64,000 nucleotides of DNA from Caballeronia terrestris (GTDB taxonomy: Bacteria > Pseudomonadota > Gammaproteobacteria > Burkholderiales > Burkholderiaceae), in the NCBI RefSeq assembly GCF_001544515.1, contig NZ_FCOL02000023.1, forward strand, positions 26,840-90,839. The letters run 5' to 3'. The notes beneath the pieces were generated by a model. The model saw only the letters and a program-made list of their open reading frames with translations, was not told the origin of the DNA and did no database searches. Shown one piece after another: positions 54,184 through 61,823 of the stretch. Position numbers and translations under genes: made by a program. Numbering within the stretch: position 1 is the stretch's first letter; every line of letters starts with the position of its first letter.

Positions 54184-55275
54184 TTACGACTTCGGCTTGA
54201 CCACTTCGACCTCTTTGCCCGAATTGCCGATCACGTCGCTCTTCCAGCGCGTCGTCCACGTCGCCTTCTTGTCCATCACATGGTTCCAGTCCACCGGAAT
54301 CAGCTTCACGCCTGCGATGGCCTGCTTGACCGCCTCGCCGTTCTTGCCGGCGAGCGGCACATCGGTGCGCCCCGGAATGCCGTAGATGTCCGGCACCTTC
54401 GCCTGCACTTCCTTCGACATCAGATAGTCGACCAGCTTCTCGCCCGCCGCCTGGTTCGGACCGCCCTTGATCAGGCCGATCGCGTACGGCAACTGGAACG
54501 TCGTGGGCGCGTCACCCGCTTTCGCCGAGAGGAAGACCGGCTTGAGCGAAAGACCGCCGTTCGCTGCATCGTCGAGATCCATCTGCAGGTCGCCGTTCGC
54601 GAACGCGATCTCGTTGCGCGAGAGCAGGACGTCGAGATAGCCCGTGCCCTTCGTGTGGAATTTCGCGCTCTTCTCTAGCTCCTTCAGGTACTCGAACGCC
54701 TTGTCCTCGCCCATCAGCGCGCTCGTCAGGATGATGACGGCCATGCCGTCGCCGGCTGTCGCCGGGTTCGAATACGCGATCTTGCCGCTGAAGTCCGGAT
54801 GCAGCAGGTCAGAGAAAGTCTTGGGCGCCGTCTTCGTGACTTCGGGGTTGATCGCGAACGAGAAGTAGTTGTTCACGAACGTCGCCCATGCGCCGTCCGG
54901 CGCCTTCGCAATCGCGGGCACGTTCTTGTAGTTGACGCTCTGGTACGTGCGCAGCAAGCCGTTTTGCGAGGCCTGCTGGATGAACGGCGGCAGCGTGACG
55001 ATCACGTCAGCTTTAGGCGAATCCTTCTCGACGGTCGCACGATTCACAACTTCGCCGCTGCCCGCCGTGACGATGTTGACCTTCACGCCTTCCTTCTTCT
55101 CGAAGGCCGGCAGGACATCCTTGTAGAGGTTTTCGAGGCCGTCGGCGGTGTAGAGCACGACGGAATCGGCGGCTTGCGCGGGCAGCGCCGCGAAGCTCGT
55201 GAACGCGGCCACGGCGAGCGCCGACAGCACACGCTGCGCGAGCTCGTTCGATGTGAAAAGGCGATTGCTTGTCAT
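54184..55275 (-). CDS. phnS: 2-Aminoethylphosphonate-binding protein (PhnS)
   Basis: A 363-residue periplasmic binding protein with a signal peptide ending near PAQAADS (about residue 35). The mature part begins VVLYTADGLENLYKDVLPAFEKKEGVKVNIVTAGSGEVVNRATVEKDSPKADVIVTLPPFIQQA, the form of 2-AEP-binding PhnS proteins. It is the first gene of the transporter unit and is preceded by a Pho-box candidate. Confidence 0.85.
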   Translation of the reverse strand: MTSNRLFTSNELAQRVLSALAVAAFTSFAALPAQAADSVVLYTADGLENLYKDVLPAFEKKEGVKVNIVTAGSGEVVNRATVEKDSPKADVIVTLPPFIQQASQNGLLRTYQSVNYKNVPAIAKAPDGAWATFVNNYFSFAINPEVTKTAPKTFSDLLHPDFSGKIAYSNPATAGDGMAVIILTSALMGEDKAFEYLKELEKSAKFHTKGTGYLDVLLSRNEIAFANGDLQMDLDDAANGGLSLKPVFLSAKAGDAPTTFQLPYAIGLIKGGPNQAAGEKLVDYLMSKEVQAKVPDIYGIPGRTDVPLAGKNGEAVKQAIAGVKLIPVDWNHVMDKKATWTTRWKSDVIGNSGKEVEVVKPKS

Positions 55276-55397
55276 GTTGCCAGTTCTCCGGGAAGGCGGA
55301 TACATCCAGTTTCGTGAGGATGGACACACGTTTGTTCGTTTCGCGCGGCGCCCGCAGCGGGTTCGCCAGCAGCGCAACCGAAGCATCACAGAACTTC

Positions 55398-55415
55398 GTG
55401 ACAAACCCATGACGA
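55398..55415 (-). promoter_or_regulatory. Pho-box candidate upstream of phnS
   Basis: On the minus strand two 7-mers separated by four bases, TCGTCAT-GGGT-TTGTCAC, match the Pho-box half-site consensus CTGTCAT/C at five and six of seven positions. It points toward phnS, about 125 bases upstream of its start, which would put the transporter under phosphate-starvation (PhoB) control. Confidence 0.5.
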
Positions 55416-55528
55416 TGCAACATTTCTCCCACAATAAACACATTTCGCCACTTTTTGGCTTATGCTTTTTCATATACGCCGGACGATTTGCGTCTCGGCA
55501 AAGTCACTGAACATTGAATGGAGGAAAC

Positions 55529-56644
55529 GTGATCCACGGAAATGGCCCGGTCTTGCTGACCCCTGGCCCGCTCACCACCTCGCCCGCGACCCGCGAAGCG
55601 ATGCTTTACGACTGGGGATCGTGGGACGCGGCTTTCAACCGGATGACGAAGAGCATCTGCCGCGATCTGCTCACGATCGTGTCCGGCCACGACGATTTCG
55701 TCTGCGTGCCGATGCAAGGCAGCGGCACCTTTGCCGTAGAGGCCGCGCTAGGCTCGCTCGTGCCGCGCGATGCCGTCGTGCTCGTGCCGAACAACGGCGC
55801 GTATTGCGCGCGCTTGCTGAAAATTCTGGAGCGGCTCGGCATCGCGGCCGTCGAACTGAAGTTTCGCGACGACGAGCCAGCGAGCGTCGCGCGCATCGAA
55901 GCGATGTTCGAGCGCGATCCGCGCATCACGCACGTCGCGCAGGTGCATCTGGAAACGAGTGCGGGCCTGCTGAATCCGCTCGACGATATCGCGGCGCTCT
56001 GCGCACGGCACGGCAAGCGCCTGATCGTCGATGCGATGAGTTCGTTCGGCGCGCTGCCGATCGATGTTTCGAAGGGCGGCATCGATGCCGTGATTTCCGC
56101 TAGCGGCAAGTGCCTCGAAGGCGTGCCGGGGATGGGCTTCGTGATCGTGCGGCGGACGTTACTGGAGGCGTCGGCGGGCATCGCTCGATCGCTTGCGCTC
56201 GATCTTCAAGATCAGTACGCGTACATGCTGAAAACGACGCAATGGCGCTTCACGCCGCCGACGCACGTCGTCGCCGCGTTGCGCGCGGCGCTCGATCAGT
56301 TCTTCGCGGAAGGCGGCCAGCAGGCGCGTGGCGCGCGCTATCGACGCAACTGCGCCGCTTTGATCGACGGCATGACGGCGCTCGGCTTCGAAAGGTATCT
56401 CGATGGCGACATACAGGCGCCCGTGATCGTCACGTTCCATGCGCCGCGCGATCCAATCTACGATTTCAAGCGCTTCTACGAGGCCGTGCGCGGTGCGGGC
56501 TATGTGCTCTATCCGGGCAAGCTCACGGACATGGAGACGTTTCGCGTGGGCTGTATCGGCGCGATCGATGCCGATGAAATACGCGGCGCCGTCGCGGCGA
56601 TAGGACGCGCATTGCAGGCGTTGAATGTCGATGTCGCGGCGTGA
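55529..56644 (+). CDS. phnW: 2-Aminoethylphosphonate-pyruvate aminotransferase
   Basis: Fold-type I PLP enzyme of 371 residues that transfers the amino group of 2-AEP to pyruvate, giving phosphonoacetaldehyde. The PLP lysine is Lys194 (SASGKCLEGVPG), the same number as in characterised PhnW. LLTPGPLTTSPATREAMLYDWGSWD and GSGTFAVEA are family blocks. The start is GTG 55529 with GGAGG four bases upstream; a TTG 15 bases earlier is less likely. It is divergent from phnS. Confidence 0.95.
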   Translation: MIHGNGPVLLTPGPLTTSPATREAMLYDWGSWDAAFNRMTKSICRDLLTIVSGHDDFVCVPMQGSGTFAVEAALGSLVPRDAVVLVPNNGAYCARLLKILERLGIAAVELKFRDDEPASVARIEAMFERDPRITHVAQVHLETSAGLLNPLDDIAALCARHGKRLIVDAMSSFGALPIDVSKGGIDAVISASGKCLEGVPGMGFVIVRRTLLEASAGIARSLALDLQDQYAYMLKTTQWRFTPPTHVVAALRAALDQFFAEGGQQARGARYRRNCAALIDGMTALGFERYLDGDIQAPVIVTFHAPRDPIYDFKRFYEAVRGAGYVLYPGKLTDMETFRVGCIGAIDADEIRGAVAAIGRALQALNVDVAA

Positions 56645-56670
56645 TGCTCAGGCTTCACGCGCGCTTCCTC

Positions 56671-57426
56671 TTAAGCGATCAGCAGTTCCGGCCCGCGCGC
56701 GGCGATCGCACGGCGCAGTGCCTTGTCGGGCGCGAGTTCCGTGATGAGATAGCGCGCCTTGTCGAAGTCGCGGATACGCACCGGCGTAACGTGGCCGAAC
56801 TTCGAATGATCCGCGACGATCGCCGCCGCGCTCGCCGCCACGATCATGCGGCTGCGCACTTCCGCAGCGAGACGCGAGTAGTCGGTCAGGAAGGCGTCCG
56901 GCGTGATCGCGCCCGCGCCGACGAAAGCCAAATCCGCGTGATATTGCGAGAGTTGCTGCACGGTATCGAGGCCGAAGACCGCGTCTTCCTGATCGGACAG
57001 CTCGCCGCCGAGCAGCGTGACCTTGTTGTCGTTGCGGCGTCCGAGCAGCAGCGCGATACGCCAGTCGTTGGTGTACACCGTCAGCCGGTGACGGTCGCCG
57101 AGCGCGCGCGCGACCGCTTGCGTCGTGCTGCCCGAATCGATGATGACGGATGCGCCATCCGGCACGAGTTGCGCCGCGCGCTCGCCGATCGCGCGCTTCG
57201 CCGCGGTGTTGGCCGCATCGCGGATGTCGAGATCCGGCTCGCGACGATCGTTCGACAGCGCGCCGCCGTGCGTGGTCGCGATCAGTCCGCGTTCGGCGAG
57301 CGCGTTGAGATCGCGCCGGATGGTTTCGCGCGATACGTCGAGTGCGCGCACGAGCTCGGCGACCGACAGCGCGCCGTTCTTCGACAGTTCCGACAGGATG
57401 TATTGATGGCGTTGTTCGGCGAGCAT
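56671..57426 (-). CDS. DeoR/GlpR-family transcriptional repressor
   Basis: A 251-residue regulator: N-terminal DeoR helix (RHQYILSELSKNGALSVAELVRALDVSRETIRRDLNALAERGLIATTHGGAL) and a sugar-phosphate-isomerase-like sensor domain (IIDSGSTTQAVARAL, YTNDWRIALLLGRR, LLGGELSDQEDAVFG). It lies between phnW and the FAD oxidoreductase and is divergent from the latter. It probably controls the phosphonate genes in response to a phosphorylated metabolite, but this is inferred from position only. Confidence 0.8.
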   Translation of the reverse strand: MLAEQRHQYILSELSKNGALSVAELVRALDVSRETIRRDLNALAERGLIATTHGGALSNDRREPDLDIRDAANTAAKRAIGERAAQLVPDGASVIIDSGSTTQAVARALGDRHRLTVYTNDWRIALLLGRRNDNKVTLLGGELSDQEDAVFGLDTVQQLSQYHADLAFVGAGAITPDAFLTDYSRLAAEVRSRMIVAASAAAIVADHSKFGHVTPVRIRDFDKARYLITELAPDKALRRAIAARGPELLIA

Positions 57427-57434
57427 CGCGTGCG

Positions 57435-57524
57435 GCCGGCAATGCCGGCGATGAACATTGGGACAATCGATCGAACCGCTGTACGGGTCCGATCGGACTA
57501 GACCGCGCGTATTGTAGTACGCGC
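57435..57524. promoter_or_regulatory. Three palindromes in the DeoR/oxidoreductase divergent gap
   Basis: The 113-base gap holds GCCGGC-AAT-GCCGGC (57435-57449), a perfect 12-bp palindrome GTCCGATCGGAC (57487-57498), and 7-bp arms GCGCGTA/TACGCGC six bases apart (57505-57524). The last lies next to the oxidoreductase start and the first abuts the DeoR start, which fits operators for mutual repression. Confidence 0.45.
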
Positions 57525-57539
57525 CAAGCTTCTACACGG

Positions 57540-58709
57540 ATGACCATGACTCACTCTAACTTTCATACGGACGTCGCGATCGTCGGTGCCGGCATTCTTG
57601 GGCTTTCGCATGCGTATGCATTCGCCAAGCGCGGCTTGCGCGTGACCGTGTTCGAGCGTAGCGGCAAGCCGCTTGGCGCGTCGGTGCGCAACTTCGGCAT
57701 GGTGCTCGTGACCGGACAGCCGCCCGGCGCGATGCACGCGCTTGCGCGGGCATCGCGCGAGATATGGCTTGGCTGGGCTGCAAGCGCGGGGTTTCATGTA
57801 CGGCGTTCGGGCTCGCTGATGGTTGCGCGTAACGAAGCAGAAGCGCGTGTGATGAAGGCGTTTGCAGCAACCCGCTCGGAGTATGCAGCGGAAATGCTGT
57901 CTCGCACGGCGCTCGACGATCTCTACGATGGGCGCTTCGCCAGACATCGCGCGGCGCTGCATGGGCGCGACGATCTGCAAGTGTTTTCGCGCGAGGCAGT
58001 GCCTTCGATCATCGGCTATTTGCGACGCGTGCACGGCGTGGATTTTCGCTTCGGAACGCTCGCGCGGAACATCGACGGTGGTCTCGTCGATACTACTGCG
58101 GGCGTGTGGCGGGCGGAACATGTCGTCGTTTGCGCGGGGCACGATTATCTTTCGCTGCTTGCTCCGCAACTTGCCGCGATCGAGCCGCGTGTATGCCGGT
58201 TGCAGATGCTGCGTGTGCGGCCTGCTGCGCCTTTTGCGCTCGATCACGCGGTCCTGACTGGCTTGAGTTGCCTGCATTACGGTGCGTTCTCTGATCTTCC
58301 TGAAGCTGCGGTGCTACGCGAGGAAGTGGCAACGTGTGAGCCAGCGCTGCTCGAGCATGGCATTCACTTGCTCGTGAGTCCGACGCCGGACGGTGACCTC
58401 ATCGTCGGCGATTCGCACGATTACGCCGACGATCCCTCGCCGTTCGATTCTTCGGCCATCGACGAGATGCTGCTTTCGCTTGCCGAGGAAACGCTGGGTG
58501 GCGAACTGCAAGTCGTCGAGCGGTGGCAAGGCGTTTATGGCGCGCGCACCAAGTCTTCCGAGGCGCCATTTTCAGTGCTGCGCGTAGCGCCGAATGTCAC
58601 GGGCGTGTTCATGCATGCCGGCGTTGGGATGAGTGTCGGGCCAGCGCTGGGGGAAAGGGTGGCGAGTCATCTCATTGAGGGTGAGCCGATGACCCTTCAA
58701 CCGATATAG
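57540..58709 (+). CDS. Phosphonate-associated FAD-dependent oxidoreductase (TIGR03364-like)
   Basis: A 389-residue DAO-superfamily flavoprotein: VAIVGAGILGLSHAYAFAKRGLRVTVFERSGKPLGASVRNFGMV, then WQGVYGARTKSSEAPF and NVTGVFMHAGVGMSVGPALGERV. The ASVRNFGM segment and company with phn genes match the TIGR03364 group, which acts on aminophosphonates such as N-methylated 2-AEP. It would widen the range of phosphonates feeding the PhnY/PhnA route. A second ATG (57546) is equally possible; no strong Shine-Dalgarno sequence precedes either. Confidence 0.8.
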   Translation: MTMTHSNFHTDVAIVGAGILGLSHAYAFAKRGLRVTVFERSGKPLGASVRNFGMVLVTGQPPGAMHALARASREIWLGWAASAGFHVRRSGSLMVARNEAEARVMKAFAATRSEYAAEMLSRTALDDLYDGRFARHRAALHGRDDLQVFSREAVPSIIGYLRRVHGVDFRFGTLARNIDGGLVDTTAGVWRAEHVVVCAGHDYLSLLAPQLAAIEPRVCRLQMLRVRPAAPFALDHAVLTGLSCLHYGAFSDLPEAAVLREEVATCEPALLEHGIHLLVSPTPDGDLIVGDSHDYADDPSPFDSSAIDEMLLSLAEETLGGELQVVERWQGVYGARTKSSEAPFSVLRVAPNVTGVFMHAGVGMSVGPALGERVASHLIEGEPMTLQPI

Positions 58710-58717
58710 GACATTTT

Positions 58718-58738
58718 AAGCGCGAGTTACCTGCGCTT
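58718..58738 (+). terminator. Weak hairpin after the FAD oxidoreductase gene
   Basis: AAGCGC (58718-58723) and GCGCTT (58733-58738) form a 6-bp stem with a nine-base loop eight bases after the stop codon, followed by CTTC rather than a T-run. It may terminate transcription inefficiently. Confidence 0.35.
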
Positions 58739-58925
58739 CTTCAGTAATATCGACTTCATGCCAATGGAAGCTTGCGCCCCACTTCGAAACGTAGCCGTCC
58801 TCCCATCCAGCGTCTGATACTGCGTATATCCATTTGGCGGCGCGAAGCCTGCCGTTTGGCCGTCACTGTGGCATCCCTCCACAAACTGTATATACTGTTT
58901 TCGCCTACAAGATCAGGAGAGACAG

Positions 58926-59372
58926 ATGGAGACGACCGCCAGCAAGACGCCGGTGAAGAAGACGCTTCAATCCGCGCGAAGTGCCGCGCTTAAAACTGCA
59001 GTGAAGGCCGAGCCGGCCGCGAAGACGAAATCGAAGGCACCTGCCCCAAAAACGGCAAAACCGGCAAAACCGGCAAAACCCGCAAAGAAAAGCGCACCGA
59101 CGCCCGCCGTTAAAACCGACGCATCGGTTGAAGCGAAATCCAAGCGCCAGAAGAAGGAAAAGGTCGTACGCGACAGCTTCACGATGCCCAAATCCGAGTA
59201 CGCGAAGCTCGCATCGCTGAAGCAAAAGTGCCTCGACGCCGGCGTTCGCGTGAAAAAGAGCGAACTGCTGCGTGCCGCGCTCGCGATGCTCGACGACGTT
59301 CCCCCGAAGCGCCTGCTCGCCGCGGTCAACGGCCTCGAAGCGGTGAAAACGGGACGCCCGTCGAACGCGTGA
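58926..59372 (+). CDS. Basic Lys/Ala/Pro-rich protein with RHH-like C-terminal domain
   Basis: A 148-residue protein in two parts. Residues 1-75 are histone H1-like (Lys, Ala, Pro and Thr, with PAK repeats). Residues 80-148 (VVRDSFTMPKSEYAKLASLKQKCLDAGVRVKKSELLRAALAMLDDVPPKRLLAAVNGLEAVKTGRPS) resemble a ribbon-helix-helix DNA-binding domain. It is probably a nucleoid-associated or phosphate-linked DNA-binding protein. AGGAGAG precedes ATG by about five bases. Next to CHAD and pstS genes. Confidence 0.7.
   Translation: METTASKTPVKKTLQSARSAALKTAVKAEPAAKTKSKAPAPKTAKPAKPAKPAKKSAPTPAVKTDASVEAKSKRQKKEKVVRDSFTMPKSEYAKLASLKQKCLDAGVRVKKSELLRAALAMLDDVPPKRLLAAVNGLEAVKTGRPSNA
59050..59084 (+). repeat. 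In-frame 9-base tandem repeats coding Pro-Ala-Lys
   Basis: The unit cggcaaaac recurs about three and a half times, coding the PAK repeats of the basic tail. Such repeats can change copy number by slippage, so tail length may vary between strains. Confidence 0.7.
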
Positions 59373-59495
59373 GCCGGGCTGTCACATCGGTGACATCAAA
59401 GACGTCTATGGTTTCCGGCGGGACAATCCGGCCCCAAAGCACGACAACCATAATCAAAACATCGGGTCGTGCCGAACTCGTGCACCTTCGAGACG

Positions 59496-60428
59496 ATGAC
59501 TGTGACTTTCGCTCCAACGCCTGGCGCAGCGAGCCCGCGCACACCGCTGCCCGCCCCGCCCCGGCATGCGGCACGCACCCGCCGTTCGATGTCGTTCATG
59601 CTCCGCGACCAGCCTGTCGCCGATGCGTTCGTGATGCTGACGGCGCCCCTCGCGACCGAAGCCCTGCATCAGACCGAACAGTTGTCGGACACCAACGCGC
59701 ACGGTTTGCGCGCGCTGTGCACGACGCTGCGTCGGTTGCGCGCGATCTGGTGGGCCTTCGAGCCGCTGCTCGATGAACGCGAGGCGCGTGTGGTCAGGAA
59801 GCGCTTCAAGCGGATCGCCGATATCGCCCGCGAGCCGCACGATCTCGAAGCGGCGTGCGGCCTGCTTTCTCGCGCTCGCAAGACCGGCTCGCGCGTCGCG
59901 CCGGTTATGCGGACGATCAGCAAGGAGCGGCGCGATGCGTCGATGTCGAGTTGCGACGCGATCCGGAACGCGGGCATCGACGTGATGCTCAGGCGCGCGC
60001 TCGCCGATGCACGTCGAAGCCTCGAAGCGCGGGTCGTGAACCAGACGCTCGAAGAATTTGCGCGGGCGCGCGTCTCGCTCGCCGGCGATGCGCTCAGGAA
60101 GAAGGAAAAGCGCGCTGTGAAAATGAAGCGCATGGACGTGAAGGCGCTGCGCAGCATCGAGGAAGCCGCGACGCGTTTTCAGTGCATGATCGAAGTGTTC
60201 TCGCCCGTTCTCGAACGCGGACATCGGCACACGATGGAAAATCTGTGCGCCGCGCAAGCCGCACTCGGCCAACTCGACAGCGTGATCGCGAGCGAAGCGG
60301 TGGTGCGCCGCGTCGCCGCCCGCTCGACGGACAAGGACGCGGTGCAGGAAGCGGTCCGCTGGCTGAACAAGGAAAAGAAAGTGGAGTCGCAGGCGGCGGT
60401 GAAAGTGCTTCGTGCGATGGCCGCGTGA
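59496..60428 (+). CDS. CHAD-domain protein
   Basis: A 310-residue helical protein with a CHAD domain (NAHGLRALCTTLRRLRAIWWAFEPLLDEREARVVRKRFKRIADIAREPHDLEAACGLL, and a second conserved-charge half). CHAD domains bind polyphosphate. It lacks the CYTH half often fused to it. It lies between the basic RHH protein and pstS, which fits a phosphate-related role. ATG 59496 is chosen over the in-frame GTG at 59469; ATG 59589 is also possible because conserved residues start after it. Confidence 0.75.
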   Translation: MTVTFAPTPGAASPRTPLPAPPRHAARTRRSMSFMLRDQPVADAFVMLTAPLATEALHQTEQLSDTNAHGLRALCTTLRRLRAIWWAFEPLLDEREARVVRKRFKRIADIAREPHDLEAACGLLSRARKTGSRVAPVMRTISKERRDASMSSCDAIRNAGIDVMLRRALADARRSLEARVVNQTLEEFARARVSLAGDALRKKEKRAVKMKRMDVKALRSIEEAATRFQCMIEVFSPVLERGHRHTMENLCAAQAALGQLDSVIASEAVVRRVAARSTDKDAVQEAVRWLNKEKKVESQAAVKVLRAMAA

Positions 60429-60436
60429 TTGGCGCG

Positions 60437-60459
60437 AAAAGCCTTGGAGCGACCAAGGC
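60437..60459 (-). terminator. Rho-independent terminator downstream of pstS
   Basis: A perfect 7-bp stem (GCCTTGG, loop AGCGA, CCAAGGC on the plus strand) is followed on the minus strand by TTTTC. It lies about 130 bases after the pstS stop on the same strand and between two convergent genes. Confidence 0.6.
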
Positions 60460-60592
60460 ATTAAAAAGCGCTCCCGCCATCAGGTTGCGTGCCCTGTTGC
60501 GCGCGGAGAGGACGAGAATCGAAAACGCCGTCTCGCTCATGCGCGGCCCCGAAAGTATTCGGCAAGTATTTAGTGCGCAGCCAGCACGAACC

Positions 60593-61627
60593 CTATTCGG
60601 CAAGCGGTTTCCCTGACGCGTCCATGATCTTCGCGCGCCACTGCGAGCGAATCTCGGTGACGACGGATGCGGGCAACGTGATGTAGTCGAGACTCTGCGC
60701 GGCCTGCTCGCCGTTCTTGAACGCCCAGTCAAAGAACTTCAACGTCTCCCGGCCCTGTTCCGGCTTGTCCTGTTTCATATGCAGCAGGACGAACGTCGCC
60801 CCGACGACCGGCCATGCGTCCTTGCCCGGCTCGTTGGTGAGGATCTGATAGAAGGACTTGGACCAGTCGGCGCCGGCGGCCGCCGCCTTGAACGTGTCGG
60901 TGCTCGGCTGAACGACCGTGCCGGCCGCGTTCTTCATCGCTGCATACGTCATGCGGTTCTGCTTCACGTATGCCCATTCGACGTAGCCGATCGCGCCCGG
61001 TATGCGCTGCACGAATGCGGCGACGCCGTCGTTACCCTTGCCGCCCATGCCGGTCGGCCAGTTGACGGTTGCGCCCTCGCCGGCCTTCGCCTTCCATTCA
61101 GGGTTCACTTGCGAGAGGTAGTGCGTCCAGATGAAACTCGTCCCCGATCCGTCTGCGCGACGCACCACGGCGATATCCGCATCGGATAGCTTTTTGTTGG
61201 GATTCAACGCGGCGATCGCCGGGTCGTTCCACTTCTTGATCTTGTTGAGGTAGATGTCGCCGAGCACCTGGCCCGAAAGCGTGATCTCGCCCGGCTTGAC
61301 GCCCGGCAGGTTGACCACGGGCACGACCCCGCCGACGACGGTCGGAAACTGGAAGAGTCCGTCCTTCGCCAGTTCGTCGTCCTTGAGCGGCGCGTCAGAA
61401 CCGGCGAAGTCGACGGTCTTTGCGATCACCTGCTTGACCCCGCCCGACGAACCGATCCCCTGATAGTTGACTCTGCCGCCGCCAGAGGACTTCTGATAGG
61501 CATCGGCCCATTTGTTGTAGATCGGCGCCGCGAACGTACTGCCCGCGCCGGTAATGTCCGCGGCGTGCGCCATCCCGGCGACAAACACGGCAGCCAAGCC
61601 GGCCAATGCGAATCTGGACGTATGCAT
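60593..61627 (-). CDS. pstS: Phosphate ABC transporter binding protein
   Basis: A 344-residue PstS with a signal peptide (MHTSRFALAGLAAVFVAGMAHAAD). The mature part carries the phosphate loops TGAGSTFAAPIYNKW and RADGSGTSFIWTHYL and the SDAPLKDDELAK Asp segment. High-affinity phosphate capture in the periplasm is expected. No pstCAB genes lie in the window, so this is a stand-alone copy. GGGAGG lies about four bases before ATG 61627. Confidence 0.9.
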   Translation of the reverse strand: MHTSRFALAGLAAVFVAGMAHAADITGAGSTFAAPIYNKWADAYQKSSGGGRVNYQGIGSSGGVKQVIAKTVDFAGSDAPLKDDELAKDGLFQFPTVVGGVVPVVNLPGVKPGEITLSGQVLGDIYLNKIKKWNDPAIAALNPNKKLSDADIAVVRRADGSGTSFIWTHYLSQVNPEWKAKAGEGATVNWPTGMGGKGNDGVAAFVQRIPGAIGYVEWAYVKQNRMTYAAMKNAAGTVVQPSTDTFKAAAAGADWSKSFYQILTNEPGKDAWPVVGATFVLLHMKQDKPEQGRETLKFFDWAFKNGEQAAQSLDYITLPASVVTEIRSQWRAKIMDASGKPLAE

Positions 61628-61677
61628 AGCCCCTCCCGATGCGACGTATGCAATTTGTAAAACGCTAGACCCGTCTG

Positions 61678-61695
61678 ATGACAAATCTGTGAACG
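61678..61695 (-). promoter_or_regulatory. Pho-box candidate upstream of pstS
   Basis: The minus strand reads CGTTCAC-AGAT-TTGTCAT, two half-sites matching CTGTCAT/C at five and six of seven positions with the proper four-base spacer. TAGCGT, a possible -10 box, begins about ten bases after it. The site is about 50 bases upstream of the pstS start on the pstS strand, as expected for PhoB control. Confidence 0.55.
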
Positions 61696-61823
61696 TGGCG
61701 TCGCATTCGGGCGATCTCGACGCCGCTTACGTCCTGTCCGGTGATAACCCTGATTTACAAAAACATTACGCCCCCTACCGTGTGTCAGTAGGAATTCCGC
61801 CGTTCACCTGAGGAGAATCGGAT

